Part shown: positions 57,223 to 64,000 of the stretch, piece after piece
Position numbering within the stretch: position 1 is the first letter of the stretch
Layout of the letters: each line of letters starts with the position of its first letter
NCBI RefSeq assembly: GCF_014207095.1
Contig: NZ_JACHBG010000001.1
Span: forward strand, 682,001 to 746,000
DNA from: Martinezella lusitana
GTDB lineage: Bacteria; Pseudomonadota; Alphaproteobacteria; Rhizobiales; Rhizobiaceae
DNA: 64,000 bases
Reading direction: 5' to 3'
Notes under the pieces: model-generated
Told to the model about the DNA's origin: nothing
Seen by the model: the letters and a program-made list of their open reading frames with translations, nothing else
Databases searched by the model: none
Position numbers and translations under genes: made by a program

Positions 57223-57840
57223 ATGGTTTCCATTCGAAACGTTCGTCCCGAAGATATCGATCAGCTCTATGCCATCTCGCTTTCGACCGGCGATGCCGGC
57301 AAGGATGCGACGCCGCTCCATCGCGACGGCCGTCTGATCGGACATATCTATTCCGCACCTTACGCCATGCTGCTTCCCGAGCTGGTTTTCGTTGCCGAGG
57401 ATGAGCAGGGTGTTTTCGGCTATATCGCCGGCGTTTTCGACACGATCGCGTTCGATGAGCAGCTTGAGCGCGAATGGTGGCCGGCTCTGCGCCGACGCTA
57501 TGAGGATGCGACAGGCGATCCGGCGCTCTGGGATGCCGATCAACAGCGGATATCGGCGATCCATCATCCGAAGCATACGCCCGCGATCCTCGTCGAGCGA
57601 TATCCGGCCCATATACATATGAATCTGCTGCCGCGTGCCCAGGGCAAAGGTGTGGGAACGGCGCTGCTGGACCGCTGGATGGAAAACGCCCGCGCCAACG
57701 GCATAAAAGGCATTCACCTTGGCGCCAACACCAGCAATCATGGCGGCATCCGCTTCTGGTCGTCGCGTGGTTTCGTGCCCGTCGAGCTGCCGCCAGGGGT
57801 GGCTTCTGAAACGACCGTATGGTTTGGTCAGTTTCTCTAA
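57223..57840 (+). CDS. GNAT-family acetyltransferase
   Basis: A 205-residue acetyltransferase beginning VSIRNVRPEDIDQLYAIS. The acetyl-CoA loop is RAQGKGVGTALLDRWMENARANG (about 141-163), with LGANTSNHGGIRFWSSRGFVPVE after it. The substrate is unknown. It starts 2 bases after aidB, so it is probably co-transcribed. Confidence 0.85.
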   Translation: MVSIRNVRPEDIDQLYAISLSTGDAGKDATPLHRDGRLIGHIYSAPYAMLLPELVFVAEDEQGVFGYIAGVFDTIAFDEQLEREWWPALRRRYEDATGDPALWDADQQRISAIHHPKHTPAILVERYPAHIHMNLLPRAQGKGVGTALLDRWMENARANGIKGIHLGANTSNHGGIRFWSSRGFVPVELPPGVASETTVWFGQFL

Positions 57841-57911
57841 TCTGTGGATTCGCCGGTTTAGGCGATATCGCCACCCTTCGCTTTGTTGTTCAGGCGGGCT
57901 CCACTTGCTAA

Positions 57912-57925
57912 TCACCGATCGGTGA
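57912..57925. promoter_or_regulatory. TetR-type operator palindrome
   Basis: TCACCGA-TCGGTGA is a perfect 14-base palindrome 18 bases before the tetR ATG, in the 103-base gap after the GNAT gene. The position is typical for autoregulation by a TetR protein. Confidence 0.6.
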
Positions 57926-57943
57926 CAGATTGGAGGCGAGTCG

Positions 57944-58600
57944 ATGGCCGTTACAAATGCAGCCGTTAAAATCCCGTTTGAGGCACCTGCTCCGGAAAAG
58001 CGGGCGCGCAACCGCGCCGCGACCGAGCAGGCGATCCTCGATGCCGCCAAGCGGCTTCTGGCGGAGGAGGGCTTCCAGAATTTCGGCATCAATGCCGTGG
58101 CCCGCGGCGCCGGCTGCGACAAGCAGCTGATCTATCGCTACTACGGCGGCCTCAACGGTCTTGTGGAGGCCATCGGCACTGATCTTGGCAGTTGGGTGGC
58201 GGATCGTATCCCCGACGATACCGGCGGCATGTTCCTTCTGACTTACGGCGACCTGATGGAGCGGCTTTCGATGCTGTTTCTCGATGCCCTGCGTGCCGAT
58301 CCCCTGATGCGCCGTATCGTCGCCTGGGAGGTCTCGGAAAGCAGCGAGCAGGTGCGTCGCCTGTCGGAAGCGCGCTCCAAGGCGCTGGCCGGCTGGATCG
58401 AGCGCATGCGCGGCTCGCTGGTGCCGCCCAAGGGCGTCGATGCTCAGGCGGTCAATGCCATGATTTTCGCAGCTATTCAGCACATCGTGCTCGCCTCGGC
58501 CGTCAGCGACCAATGCGCTGGTCTGGCGTTGAAAAACAGCAAGGACTGGGAAAAGGCGGCTATCGCCCTGAAGCGGATCGTGCGCGGCGTCTACGGCTGA
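57944..58600 (+). CDS. TetR/AcrR-family transcriptional regulator
   Basis: 218 residues. The helix-turn-helix (about 24-70) includes ATEQAILDAAKRLLAEEGFQNFGINAVARGAGCDKQLIYRYYGGLNGLVEA (split). The C-terminal half is the variable ligand-binding region. GGAGGCGAG precedes the ATG. The palindrome just upstream is its likely operator. The inducer is unknown. Possible targets are itself and the genes beside it. Confidence 0.88.
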   Translation: MAVTNAAVKIPFEAPAPEKRARNRAATEQAILDAAKRLLAEEGFQNFGINAVARGAGCDKQLIYRYYGGLNGLVEAIGTDLGSWVADRIPDDTGGMFLLTYGDLMERLSMLFLDALRADPLMRRIVAWEVSESSEQVRRLSEARSKALAGWIERMRGSLVPPKGVDAQAVNAMIFAAIQHIVLASAVSDQCAGLALKNSKDWEKAAIALKRIVRGVYG

Positions 58601-58729
58601 CGCCGCCCTTGGGGGAGGGATATCCACAAGCCGGCTCCGCCGTTAACCTTAACAAATGGTTTACGTTGCGCCCTAGCGGTTAACTCGTCAGTGTTAGGAG
58701 ACGATTAGTTAACCATCAAGCGTGCAGCC

Positions 58730-58903
58730 ATGGGGTCGAAACCCGCAAAATTAGTGTTTCTGGTTACGGCGATGATGTTCTTCGCCGTGCTCGCACTAGA
58801 TATAACGCTGCCCGCAATGGTGTTGAGCGCTATGGCGCTGTCGAACTGGCTCGTCCTTTCGACTGGCACGACGCAATTTCAGCGTCGAAGAGGTACCGCA
58901 TGA
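58730..58903 (+). CDS. small membrane protein, 57 aa
   Basis: 57 codons, MGSKPAKLVFLVTAMMFF and onward, with hydrophobic stretches at about 7-24 and 27-45 and a basic tail (QFQRRRGTA). Its stop overlaps the next start (ATGA), which suggests coupled translation with the DUF6105 gene. No clear ribosome-binding site and no recognised family. Confidence 0.5.
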   Translation: MGSKPAKLVFLVTAMMFFAVLALDITLPAMVLSAMALSNWLVLSTGTTQFQRRRGTA

Positions 58904-59235
58904 AGTGGTTGTTGATTTGCTGGGCCGCCCCGGTCTCGTTCCTCGGGGCATGGTATTACCTGTCGTATTACGACATGAGCTTCGGCATCTTCATGCTGAC
59001 GCGACAGGGGCACGATCTGGTGTTCGACATCTACGGCAAGATTCTCGGAATTCCACCTGAGACCATCCCGCCGCTCGTTGCCCGCGCCATCGCTTTCGAC
59101 AGCGTATTGGTTTTCGCGATCTACGGTTTTCGCCGCCGCGCTGCCATCATCGCATGGTGGAAGCGCCGTCAGGAGGCGTCGGGATCGAGCAAGGTCGCTC
59201 TGCCGAGCGCCGACAGCCTGTCCAACGCTCCTTGA
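58900..59235 (+). CDS. DUF6105 family membrane protein
   Basis: 111 residues resembling the DUF6105 family: [29 protein letters not shown], with one N-terminal membrane helix and a second hydrophobic stretch near 70-90, then a basic KRRQEAS tail. The function is unknown. The last 67 bases overlap the 3' end of the convergent ruvX gene. Confidence 0.8.
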   Translation: MKWLLICWAAPVSFLGAWYYLSYYDMSFGIFMLTRQGHDLVFDIYGKILGIPPETIPPLVARAIAFDSVLVFAIYGFRRRAAIIAWWKRRQEASGSSKVALPSADSLSNAP

Positions 59236-59666
59236 AGAATGAAGCTCGCCGCCGCCGAGTCGATGCGCTCGGCGCGCTTGGCCCGCGAAACGTCCATTTC
59301 CAGCAGCGCCCGCTCGGCCGCAACGGTCGACAGCCGCTCGTCCCAGAAGACGAAGGGCAGGGCGGTCTTTTCCGACATGCTGCGCACGAAGGCGCGCGTT
59401 GCCTGCACGCGCGGTCCGGCGGAGCCATCCATGTTCATCGGAAGCCCTATGACGAAGGCCGCGACCTTTTCCTTTTCGGCGAAGGCGAGCAGCGTTTCGG
59501 CGTCCTGCGTGAACTTTACCCGCTTGATGACCGGACGAGGTGTTGCAAAACGCCGCCCGAGATCGGACATCGCAAGCCCGATCGTCTTCGTGCCGAGATC
59601 GAGGCCTGCTATCGGCTGACCGGGCAGGAGCATCACGGCTAGGTCTTCGATGGTCAGCGTCGTCAT
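59169..59666 (-). CDS. ruvX: Holliday junction resolvase-like RuvX/YqgF
   Basis: A 165-residue RNase H-fold protein. [17 protein letters not shown] (about residues 19-35) carries the first catalytic aspartate, [12 protein letters not shown] the core strand, [15 protein letters not shown] the second acidic site, and [13 protein letters not shown] the third. Family members process the 5' end of pre-16S rRNA. The start at 59666 (MTTLTIED) is preferred over a TTG at 59687. Confidence 0.93.
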   Translation of the reverse strand: MTTLTIEDLAVMLLPGQPIAGLDLGTKTIGLAMSDLGRRFATPRPVIKRVKFTQDAETLLAFAEKEKVAAFVIGLPMNMDGSAGPRVQATRAFVRSMSEKTALPFVFWDERLSTVAAERALLEMDVSRAKRAERIDSAAASFILQGALDRLSALGRATLLDPDAS

Positions 59667-59740
59667 CGGGGGTCTCGCTCTCGTCAAAACAAATTGAAGT
59701 CAAAGCCGCTTTTCTTTGTCGCGGTTTGGGATATCTCCTA

Positions 59741-59826
59741 GAGCATTTCCAGCAAAAGCGCACAGCGGTTTTGCGTCCGGAGATGCGGGAGAGCAAATAT
59801 CAGGAGCGTTTCCACCGGAAATGCTC
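59741..59826. repeat. palindromic intergenic repeat (GAGCATTTCC family)
   Basis: GAGCATTTCC (59741-59750) is repeated inverted as GGAAATGCTC (59817-59826) around AGCAAAAGCGCACAGCGGTT and TTGCGTCCGG. It resembles the element at 26144-26189. Such elements are common between rhizobial genes and may fold as RNA or mark old transposition. Confidence 0.75.
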
Positions 59827-59872
59827 CGGACACCGGCATTCCATTTCAAATCAAGTACTAAGGAGAAATCCA

Positions 59873-60583
59873 ATGAAGATCACCTGGCTCGGCCATTCCG
59901 CTTTTCGCATCGAAACCGCCAAGGCGAAAATACTGATCGATCCTTTCCTGACTTACAATTCCTCCTTTGCGGCTGCTGGTCTCAACAACAAGGACGTTAC
60001 CGAAGGTATCACTCATATTCTGCTGACGCACGGCCATGCCGACCATGTCGGTGACGCCGTTCAGATCGCCAAGGATACGGGCGCGGTCGTTCTCGCCAAT
60101 GCCGATCTGGCTTCCTGGCTCAGCACCAAGGGTGTCGAGAAGTTGGAAATGGGCAATACCGGCGGCACCGTCGGCCTTGGCAGCTTTTCGGCCACCTTCA
60201 CCAATGCGCTGCATTCCTCAGCCCAGATCACCGAGGACGGCGTTTCCCATGCGCTCGGCAACGCGAACGGCCTGATGCTGCATTTCGACGATGAACCGAC
60301 ACTGTTCCATATGGGCGATACCGACATCTTCTTGGATATGGCTCTCATCAACGAGCTGCATCAGCCCGATATCGGCATCGTGCCGATCGGCGACCGGTTC
60401 ACCATGGGCGGCGCCGTGGCTGCGCTCGCCTGCCAGCGCTTCTTCAACTTCAAGACCGCCATTCCCTGCCACTACGGCACGTTCCCGATCATCGATGCGA
60501 CGCCGGAAAAGTTCATCGCCGGGCTGGAAGGCTCCAAAACTGCGGTTGCGGCGCCGAAGGCTGGTGAGAGCGTTTCTGCTTAA
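59873..60583 (+). CDS. UPF0173 metal-dependent hydrolase
   Basis: 236 residues, metallo-beta-lactamase fold. The zinc motif [10 protein letters not shown] includes H53, H55, D57 and H58. [11 protein letters not shown] (about 144-154) and PCHYGTFP (about 200) complete the site. The family is UPF0173 (YtkL-like), with unknown substrate. AAGGAGAAATCC before the ATG at 59873 is a strong ribosome-binding site. Confidence 0.92.
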   Translation: MKITWLGHSAFRIETAKAKILIDPFLTYNSSFAAAGLNNKDVTEGITHILLTHGHADHVGDAVQIAKDTGAVVLANADLASWLSTKGVEKLEMGNTGGTVGLGSFSATFTNALHSSAQITEDGVSHALGNANGLMLHFDDEPTLFHMGDTDIFLDMALINELHQPDIGIVPIGDRFTMGGAVAALACQRFFNFKTAIPCHYGTFPIIDATPEKFIAGLEGSKTAVAAPKAGESVSA

Positions 60584-60633
60584 CGATACCCGTTGCGTAT
60601 GGCGGGCATGGCCTTTATAGCGAGTGTGAAAAA

Positions 60634-60662
60634 TACCTACTCGCAATGTAGGTAAAACCTAC
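60634..60662 (+). promoter_or_regulatory. alternative hairpin/operator element before gatC
   Basis: TACCTAC (60634-60640), GTAGGTA (60648-60654) and ACCTAC (60657-60662) lie within 29 bases, just before the gatC ribosome-binding site. GTAGGT can pair either with the upstream TACCTAC or with the downstream ACCTAC, which are mutually exclusive hairpins. This could be an attenuator-like switch or a multi-half-site operator. Confidence 0.4.
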
Positions 60663-60675
60663 CTCGGAGAATGCC

Positions 60676-60963
60676 ATGTCCGTCGATCTCGCCACTGTCA
60701 AACGCGTCGCCCATCTTGCCCGCATCGCCGTCAATGAAGACGAAGCGCAGCGGATGATGGGTGAGCTGAACGGCATTCTGGGCTTCGTCGAGCAACTCTC
60801 CGAAGTGAATGTCGATGGCGTCGAAGCCATGACCTCGGTCACGCCGATGGCAATGAAGAAGCGCACCGACGAGGTGACCGACGGCAACAAGGCCGTCGAC
60901 ATCGTCGCCAACGCGCCGATTACCGATCAGAATTTCTTCCTGGTGCCCAAAGTCGTCGAATAA
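60676..60963 (+). CDS. gatC: aspartyl/glutamyl-tRNA amidotransferase subunit C
   Basis: The 95-residue GatC ([21 protein letters not shown] and [20 protein letters not shown], split). It stabilises GatA in the GatCAB complex, which converts Glu-tRNA-Gln and Asp-tRNA-Asn to Gln- and Asn-tRNA. GGAGA precedes the ATG. gatA follows 57 bases later. Confidence 0.95.
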   Translation: MSVDLATVKRVAHLARIAVNEDEAQRMMGELNGILGFVEQLSEVNVDGVEAMTSVTPMAMKKRTDEVTDGNKAVDIVANAPITDQNFFLVPKVVE

Positions 60964-61020
60964 CGGTTCCTTCGAGCCTTTCCGACCCGTTGCCCAATTC
61001 CAGATCTGAAGCGAAACAAA

Positions 61021-62502
61021 ATGAGCGAACTGACCAGCCTGACCATTGCCGAAGCCCGCGACAAGCTGCGCGCCAAGCAAATCACTGCCACCGAACTGAC
61101 CGAAGCCTATATCTCGGCGATCGATACGGCCAACGGTCAGATCAATGCCTATATCGCCGTCACGCCTGACAAGGCGCGCGAGATGGCCAAGGCCTCGGAT
61201 GCGCGCCTCGCCGCCGGCAATGCCGGTGCGCTCGAAGGCATTCCGCTCGGGATCAAGGACCTGTTCGGCACCGAAGGCATCCATACCCAGGCCTGCAGCC
61301 ACATTCTCGATGGCTTCAAGCCGCGTTATGAATCCACCGTCACGCAGAACCTCTGGAACGACGGCGCCGTCATGCTGGGCAAGCTCAACATGGACGAGTT
61401 CGCCATGGGCTCCTCCAACGAGACCTCCTATTACGGTCCTGTGATCAACCCCTGGCGTGCCGAAGGCTCCAATCAGCAGCTCGTTCCGGGCGGTTCGTCT
61501 GGCGGCTCGGCCGCTGCCGTTGCCGCGCATCTCTGCGCCGGCGCGACGGCCACCGATACCGGCGGCTCCATCCGCCAGCCGGCCGCCTTCACCGGCACTG
61601 TCGGCATCAAGCCGACCTATGGCCGCTGCTCGCGCTGGGGTGTCGTCGCCTTCGCCTCGTCGCTCGATCAGGCCGGCCCGATCGCTCGCGACGTTCGCGA
61701 TGCCGCCATCCTGCTGAAGTCGATGGCAAGCGTCGACGTGAAGGACACGACCTCGGTCGACCTGCCGGTGCCGGATTACGAAGCCTCGCTCGGCCAGTCG
61801 CTGAAGGGCATGAAGATCGGCATTCCGAACGAATACCGCGTCGACGGCATGCCGGAAGAGATCGAAACGCTCTGGCAGCAGGGCATCGCCTGGTTGAAGG
61901 ATGCCGGCGCCGAGATCATCAATATCTCGCTGCCGCACACGAAATATGCGCTGCCGGCCTATTATATCGTCGCACCCGCCGAAGCATCCTCGAACCTTGC
62001 CCGCTATGACGGCGTTCGTTACGGCCTGCGCGTCGACGGCAACAATATCGTCGACATGTATGAGAAGACGCGCGCTGCCGGCTTCGGCCAGGAAGTAAAG
62101 CGCCGCATCATGATCGGCACCTATGTTCTGTCGGCCGGCTACTACGATGCCTACTACCTGCGCGCCCAGAAGGTTCGCACGCTGATCAAGCGCGATTTCG
62201 AACTTGCCTTCAATGCCGGCGTCGACGCGATCCTGACACCCGCCACGCCGTCTTCGGCCTTCGGCGTTGCCGACGAGGATCTCGCCTCCGATCCGGTGAA
62301 GATGTACCTCAACGACATCTTCACGGTGACGGTCAACATGGCCGGCTTGCCCGGCATCGCCGTCCCCGCCGGCCTCGACTCGAAGGGGCTGCCGCTCGGC
62401 CTGCAGCTCATCGGCAAGCCGTTCGAAGAGGAAACCCTCTTCAAGACCGCCCACGTCATCGAACAGGCCGCCGGCAAGTTCACGCCGGCGAAGTGGTGGT
62501 AA
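61021..62502 (+). CDS. gatA: aspartyl/glutamyl-tRNA amidotransferase subunit A
   Basis: The 493-residue amidase GatA. The catalytic triad is K79 (GIKDLFG), cis-Ser S159 ([13 protein letters not shown]) and the nucleophile S183 ([12 protein letters not shown]). It releases ammonia from glutamine for transfer by GatB, whose gene is not in this window. gatC is directly upstream. Confidence 0.97.
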   Translation: MSELTSLTIAEARDKLRAKQITATELTEAYISAIDTANGQINAYIAVTPDKAREMAKASDARLAAGNAGALEGIPLGIKDLFGTEGIHTQACSHILDGFKPRYESTVTQNLWNDGAVMLGKLNMDEFAMGSSNETSYYGPVINPWRAEGSNQQLVPGGSSGGSAAAVAAHLCAGATATDTGGSIRQPAAFTGTVGIKPTYGRCSRWGVVAFASSLDQAGPIARDVRDAAILLKSMASVDVKDTTSVDLPVPDYEASLGQSLKGMKIGIPNEYRVDGMPEEIETLWQQGIAWLKDAGAEIINISLPHTKYALPAYYIVAPAEASSNLARYDGVRYGLRVDGNNIVDMYEKTRAAGFGQEVKRRIMIGTYVLSAGYYDAYYLRAQKVRTLIKRDFELAFNAGVDAILTPATPSSAFGVADEDLASDPVKMYLNDIFTVTVNMAGLPGIAVPAGLDSKGLPLGLQLIGKPFEEETLFKTAHVIEQAAGKFTPAKWW

Positions 62503-62580
62503 GCTGACGATCCACGGCGGCACGAGCGGTTTGACAAGCGACCTCGTAGTGCTTCGCAACGTTTGACACCAACTCTAAGA

Positions 62581-62614
62581 AGGGCCGTTCGGGCAAATCC
62601 GGGCGGCCCTTTTT
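62581..62614 (+). terminator. intrinsic terminator of gatCA
   Basis: AGGGCCG (62581-62587) pairs with CGGCCCT (62604-62610), with an inner CGGGC/CCGGG-like region, then TTTTT. It lies 79 bases after gatA. Confidence 0.85.
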
Positions 62615-62726
62615 GCAAGTGCCGATATTCCGCCCAGGCGCCATCACACTTTAGACCGAAATACGATCATAAATTGCAGCGAGCCGCTTGGTCTCGTCCC
62701 CTGCAACCGAATCGGAAGGTCTCTTC

Positions 62727-64000
62727 ATGCTCAAGCAAGTCACGGCGATCCTGCTCCTTGGCGCGTCTTTTCCAGCGATTTCGCTGGCGGCTGACAATGG
62801 GGCTATTCGATCCATAACCCTGTCTTCGGGCGGTCTGGCCCAGGTTTCGCGATCGGCCGATGTCAACAGCGACGGCGTGATCCGGATCGAGGTGCCGCTC
62901 GATCAAGTCGATGACATCCTGAAGAGCCTGGTGGTGAACGGGTCCGTCGGCTCGGTGGCCGGCATGGCGCTGGCGGGTCCGCAGCCCTTGCAGGAAACCT
63001 TCAAAGGCCTGCCGTTCAGTCTGGAAGCGCTCTCGTCCGTGCCGTCGCTTCTGACGTCGATGCAGGGTGCTAAAGTATCGGTCACCAGCGATGGCAAGAC
63101 CGTTGAAGGAAGTGTTCTCGGGATAGAGGCGAGGAAGGTCGACGAGAAGGCAACGGCTTACCTGCTGACCGTCATCGACAAGAATGGCGCGGTGGAGACG
63201 CTGCTGCTCGGCGAGGACGCATCAGTCCGGTTTGACGACCCGGACACAAGAGCAAAACTCGCAAAGGCGACGGCAGCCATTGCCCGCGGCAAGAACGACC
63301 GCACCCGCGCCATCGATATCAGGGTGAATGGAGCGAAGAACAGCGGCGACATAGGCCTCACCTATGTCGTGCCGTCCCCCATATGGAAAACGGCCTATAA
63401 GGTTGTCATCGACGGAAAAGACAAGGCACGCCTGCAGGCATGGACGGTGCTGGAAAATGCCAGCGGCGAGGATTGGAAGGGCATCAAGCTGACGCTGACC
63501 TCGGCCGAGCCGGTGACGTTGAGGCAGGGGCTGCATCAGCTCTATTGGAGGGAGAGGCAGGAGGTGCCCGTCAACACGGCGTCCAATAATGTCCTCGCTC
63601 CCGATAGTGGCGATCTGTCCAACAGGCGGCGTCTGGCTTCGAGCATGGAAATGCCTGCGCCAGCCGCGGGAGCGATGTATGCGGCGAAGAGAGTTGCGGA
63701 TGCGCCGACCGTCGCAGCCGACGAATTGGCGCGGCCGGCAGAGCCAATGCAAGTTGCCGCTGGAACCCCAACCGCCGCGACGGAAAGCGATATCTCCGCG
63801 ACGTTCGAACTTCCGGGAAAATACGACCTCGCCAATGGTGATACCTTGTCGGTGCCGATCATGGACGCGGATGTGGAAGCGGACATGGTGGACATGTATC
63901 GAGCCGGCAGCAGCGTGCGCAATCCCATCGCCGCAGTCATGTTGAAGAACACAACCGGGGTGAGCATGCCGGCGGGAATCCTGACACTATACGACAGCAA
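62727..64000 (+). CDS. DUF4139 domain protein (MuiA-like), 3' partial
   Basis: An exported protein cut by the window end after 424 codons. The signal peptide is MLKQVTAILLLGASFPAISLAA (cleavage after about residue 22). The mature part has the DUF4139-type beta-rich organisation: ITLSSGGLAQVSR, VPLDQVDDILKSLVV, YVVPSPIWKTAYKV and ENASGEDWKGIKLTLTSAEP. The Ala/Pro-rich region near 310-355 is a linker. Family members include mucoidy inhibitor-like proteins. The function here is unknown. GGAAGG precedes the ATG. Confidence 0.8.
   Translation, partial: MLKQVTAILLLGASFPAISLAADNGAIRSITLSSGGLAQVSRSADVNSDGVIRIEVPLDQVDDILKSLVVNGSVGSVAGMALAGPQPLQETFKGLPFSLEALSSVPSLLTSMQGAKVSVTSDGKTVEGSVLGIEARKVDEKATAYLLTVIDKNGAVETLLLGEDASVRFDDPDTRAKLAKATAAIARGKNDRTRAIDIRVNGAKNSGDIGLTYVVPSPIWKTAYKVVIDGKDKARLQAWTVLENASGEDWKGIKLTLTSAEPVTLRQGLHQLYWRERQEVPVNTASNNVLAPDSGDLSNRRRLASSMEMPAPAAGAMYAAKRVADAPTVAADELARPAEPMQVAAGTPTAATESDISATFELPGKYDLANGDTLSVPIMDADVEADMVDMYRAGSSVRNPIAAVMLKNTTGVSMPAGILTLYDS

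Noticed and set aside
55283..57874. 863-residue open frame on the minus strand across aidB
   Set aside because: The composition is rich in Arg, His and Gly with no domain. aidB on the other strand is clearly real.
1..64000. CRISPR arrays, insertion sequences, prophage or rRNA operon
   Set aside because: No regularly spaced repeats, transposase motifs, phage genes or rRNA sequence were seen. The only mobile-looking item is the IVS-like cassette in the nuo operon.

Overview
The window is a stretch of alphaproteobacterial chromosome, almost certainly from Rhizobium or a close relative in the Rhizobiaceae. Several things support this: a high-GC coding pattern, a capsule cluster that looks like rkpGHIJ, a full 14-gene nuo operon followed by birA-rnj-mce, adjacent divK-pleD, a dinB with an N-terminal zinc ribbon, and LexA boxes of the rhizobial type (GAAC-N7-GAAC, i.e. 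GTTC-N7-GTTC on the other strand). I see no insertion sequence, prophage, rRNA operon or CRISPR array. The region is mostly core genome. The interesting material sits in small genes, regulatory sites and a few inserted elements.

Layout. (1) 1-5.1 kb: rkpG (5' end cut by the window edge), rkpH, rkpI and rkpJ, a capsule (K-antigen) module. (2) 5.1-6.4 kb: a 37-residue membrane peptide, tRNA-Val(TAC) on the minus strand and two identical tRNA-Asp(GTC). (3) 6.4-23.1 kb: nuoA-N on the plus strand, encoding respiratory complex I. It is interrupted by a four-helix-bundle (23S intervening-sequence family) cassette between nuoC and nuoD, a small exported protein between nuoD and nuoE, and a helix-hairpin-helix protein between nuoF and nuoG that shares its C-terminal domain with NuoE. 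(4) 23.1-30.5 kb: birA, rnj, mce, a DUF1467 gene, proS, lolC and lolD. (5) 30.5-39.6 kb: an area containing three LexA boxes. One precedes a DUF5680 gene, one a 28-residue membrane peptide, and one dinB. dnaE, an L,D-transpeptidase and a GH25 lipoprotein lie among them.

(6) 39.6-43.1 kb: a GNAT gene, a HAD-like hydrolase with DUF3572, then the cell-cycle pair divK-pleD. (7) 43.1-43.9 kb: a long intergenic region with an AT-rich stretch and a probable small RNA ending in a strong terminator. (8) 43.9-55.4 kb, all minus strand, transcribed pyrB > pyrC > plsY > dprA > topA > rnr > DUF983 > small ORF > MFS > rpmG, mostly with overlaps of a few bases. The pyrC product has lost most metal ligands and is probably a non-catalytic partner of PyrB. 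(9) 55.6-64 kb: aidB, a GNAT gene, a tetR gene with a palindromic operator, two coupled small membrane proteins, ruvX, a UPF0173 hydrolase, gatC-gatA and the start of a DUF4139 gene cut by the window end.

How the parts work together: complex I (nuo) supplies proton-motive force. The rkp genes, lolCD, plsY, the transpeptidase and the lysozyme-like lipoprotein act on the envelope. DnaE, DinB, DprA, TopA, RuvX and the LexA-linked genes handle replication and DNA damage. The best candidate for something little described is the LexA-linked 28-residue membrane peptide at 31813-31899, which resembles in size and context the SOS cell-division inhibitor SidA of Caulobacter. The heptamer-flanked IVS-like cassette inside the nuo operon is next.
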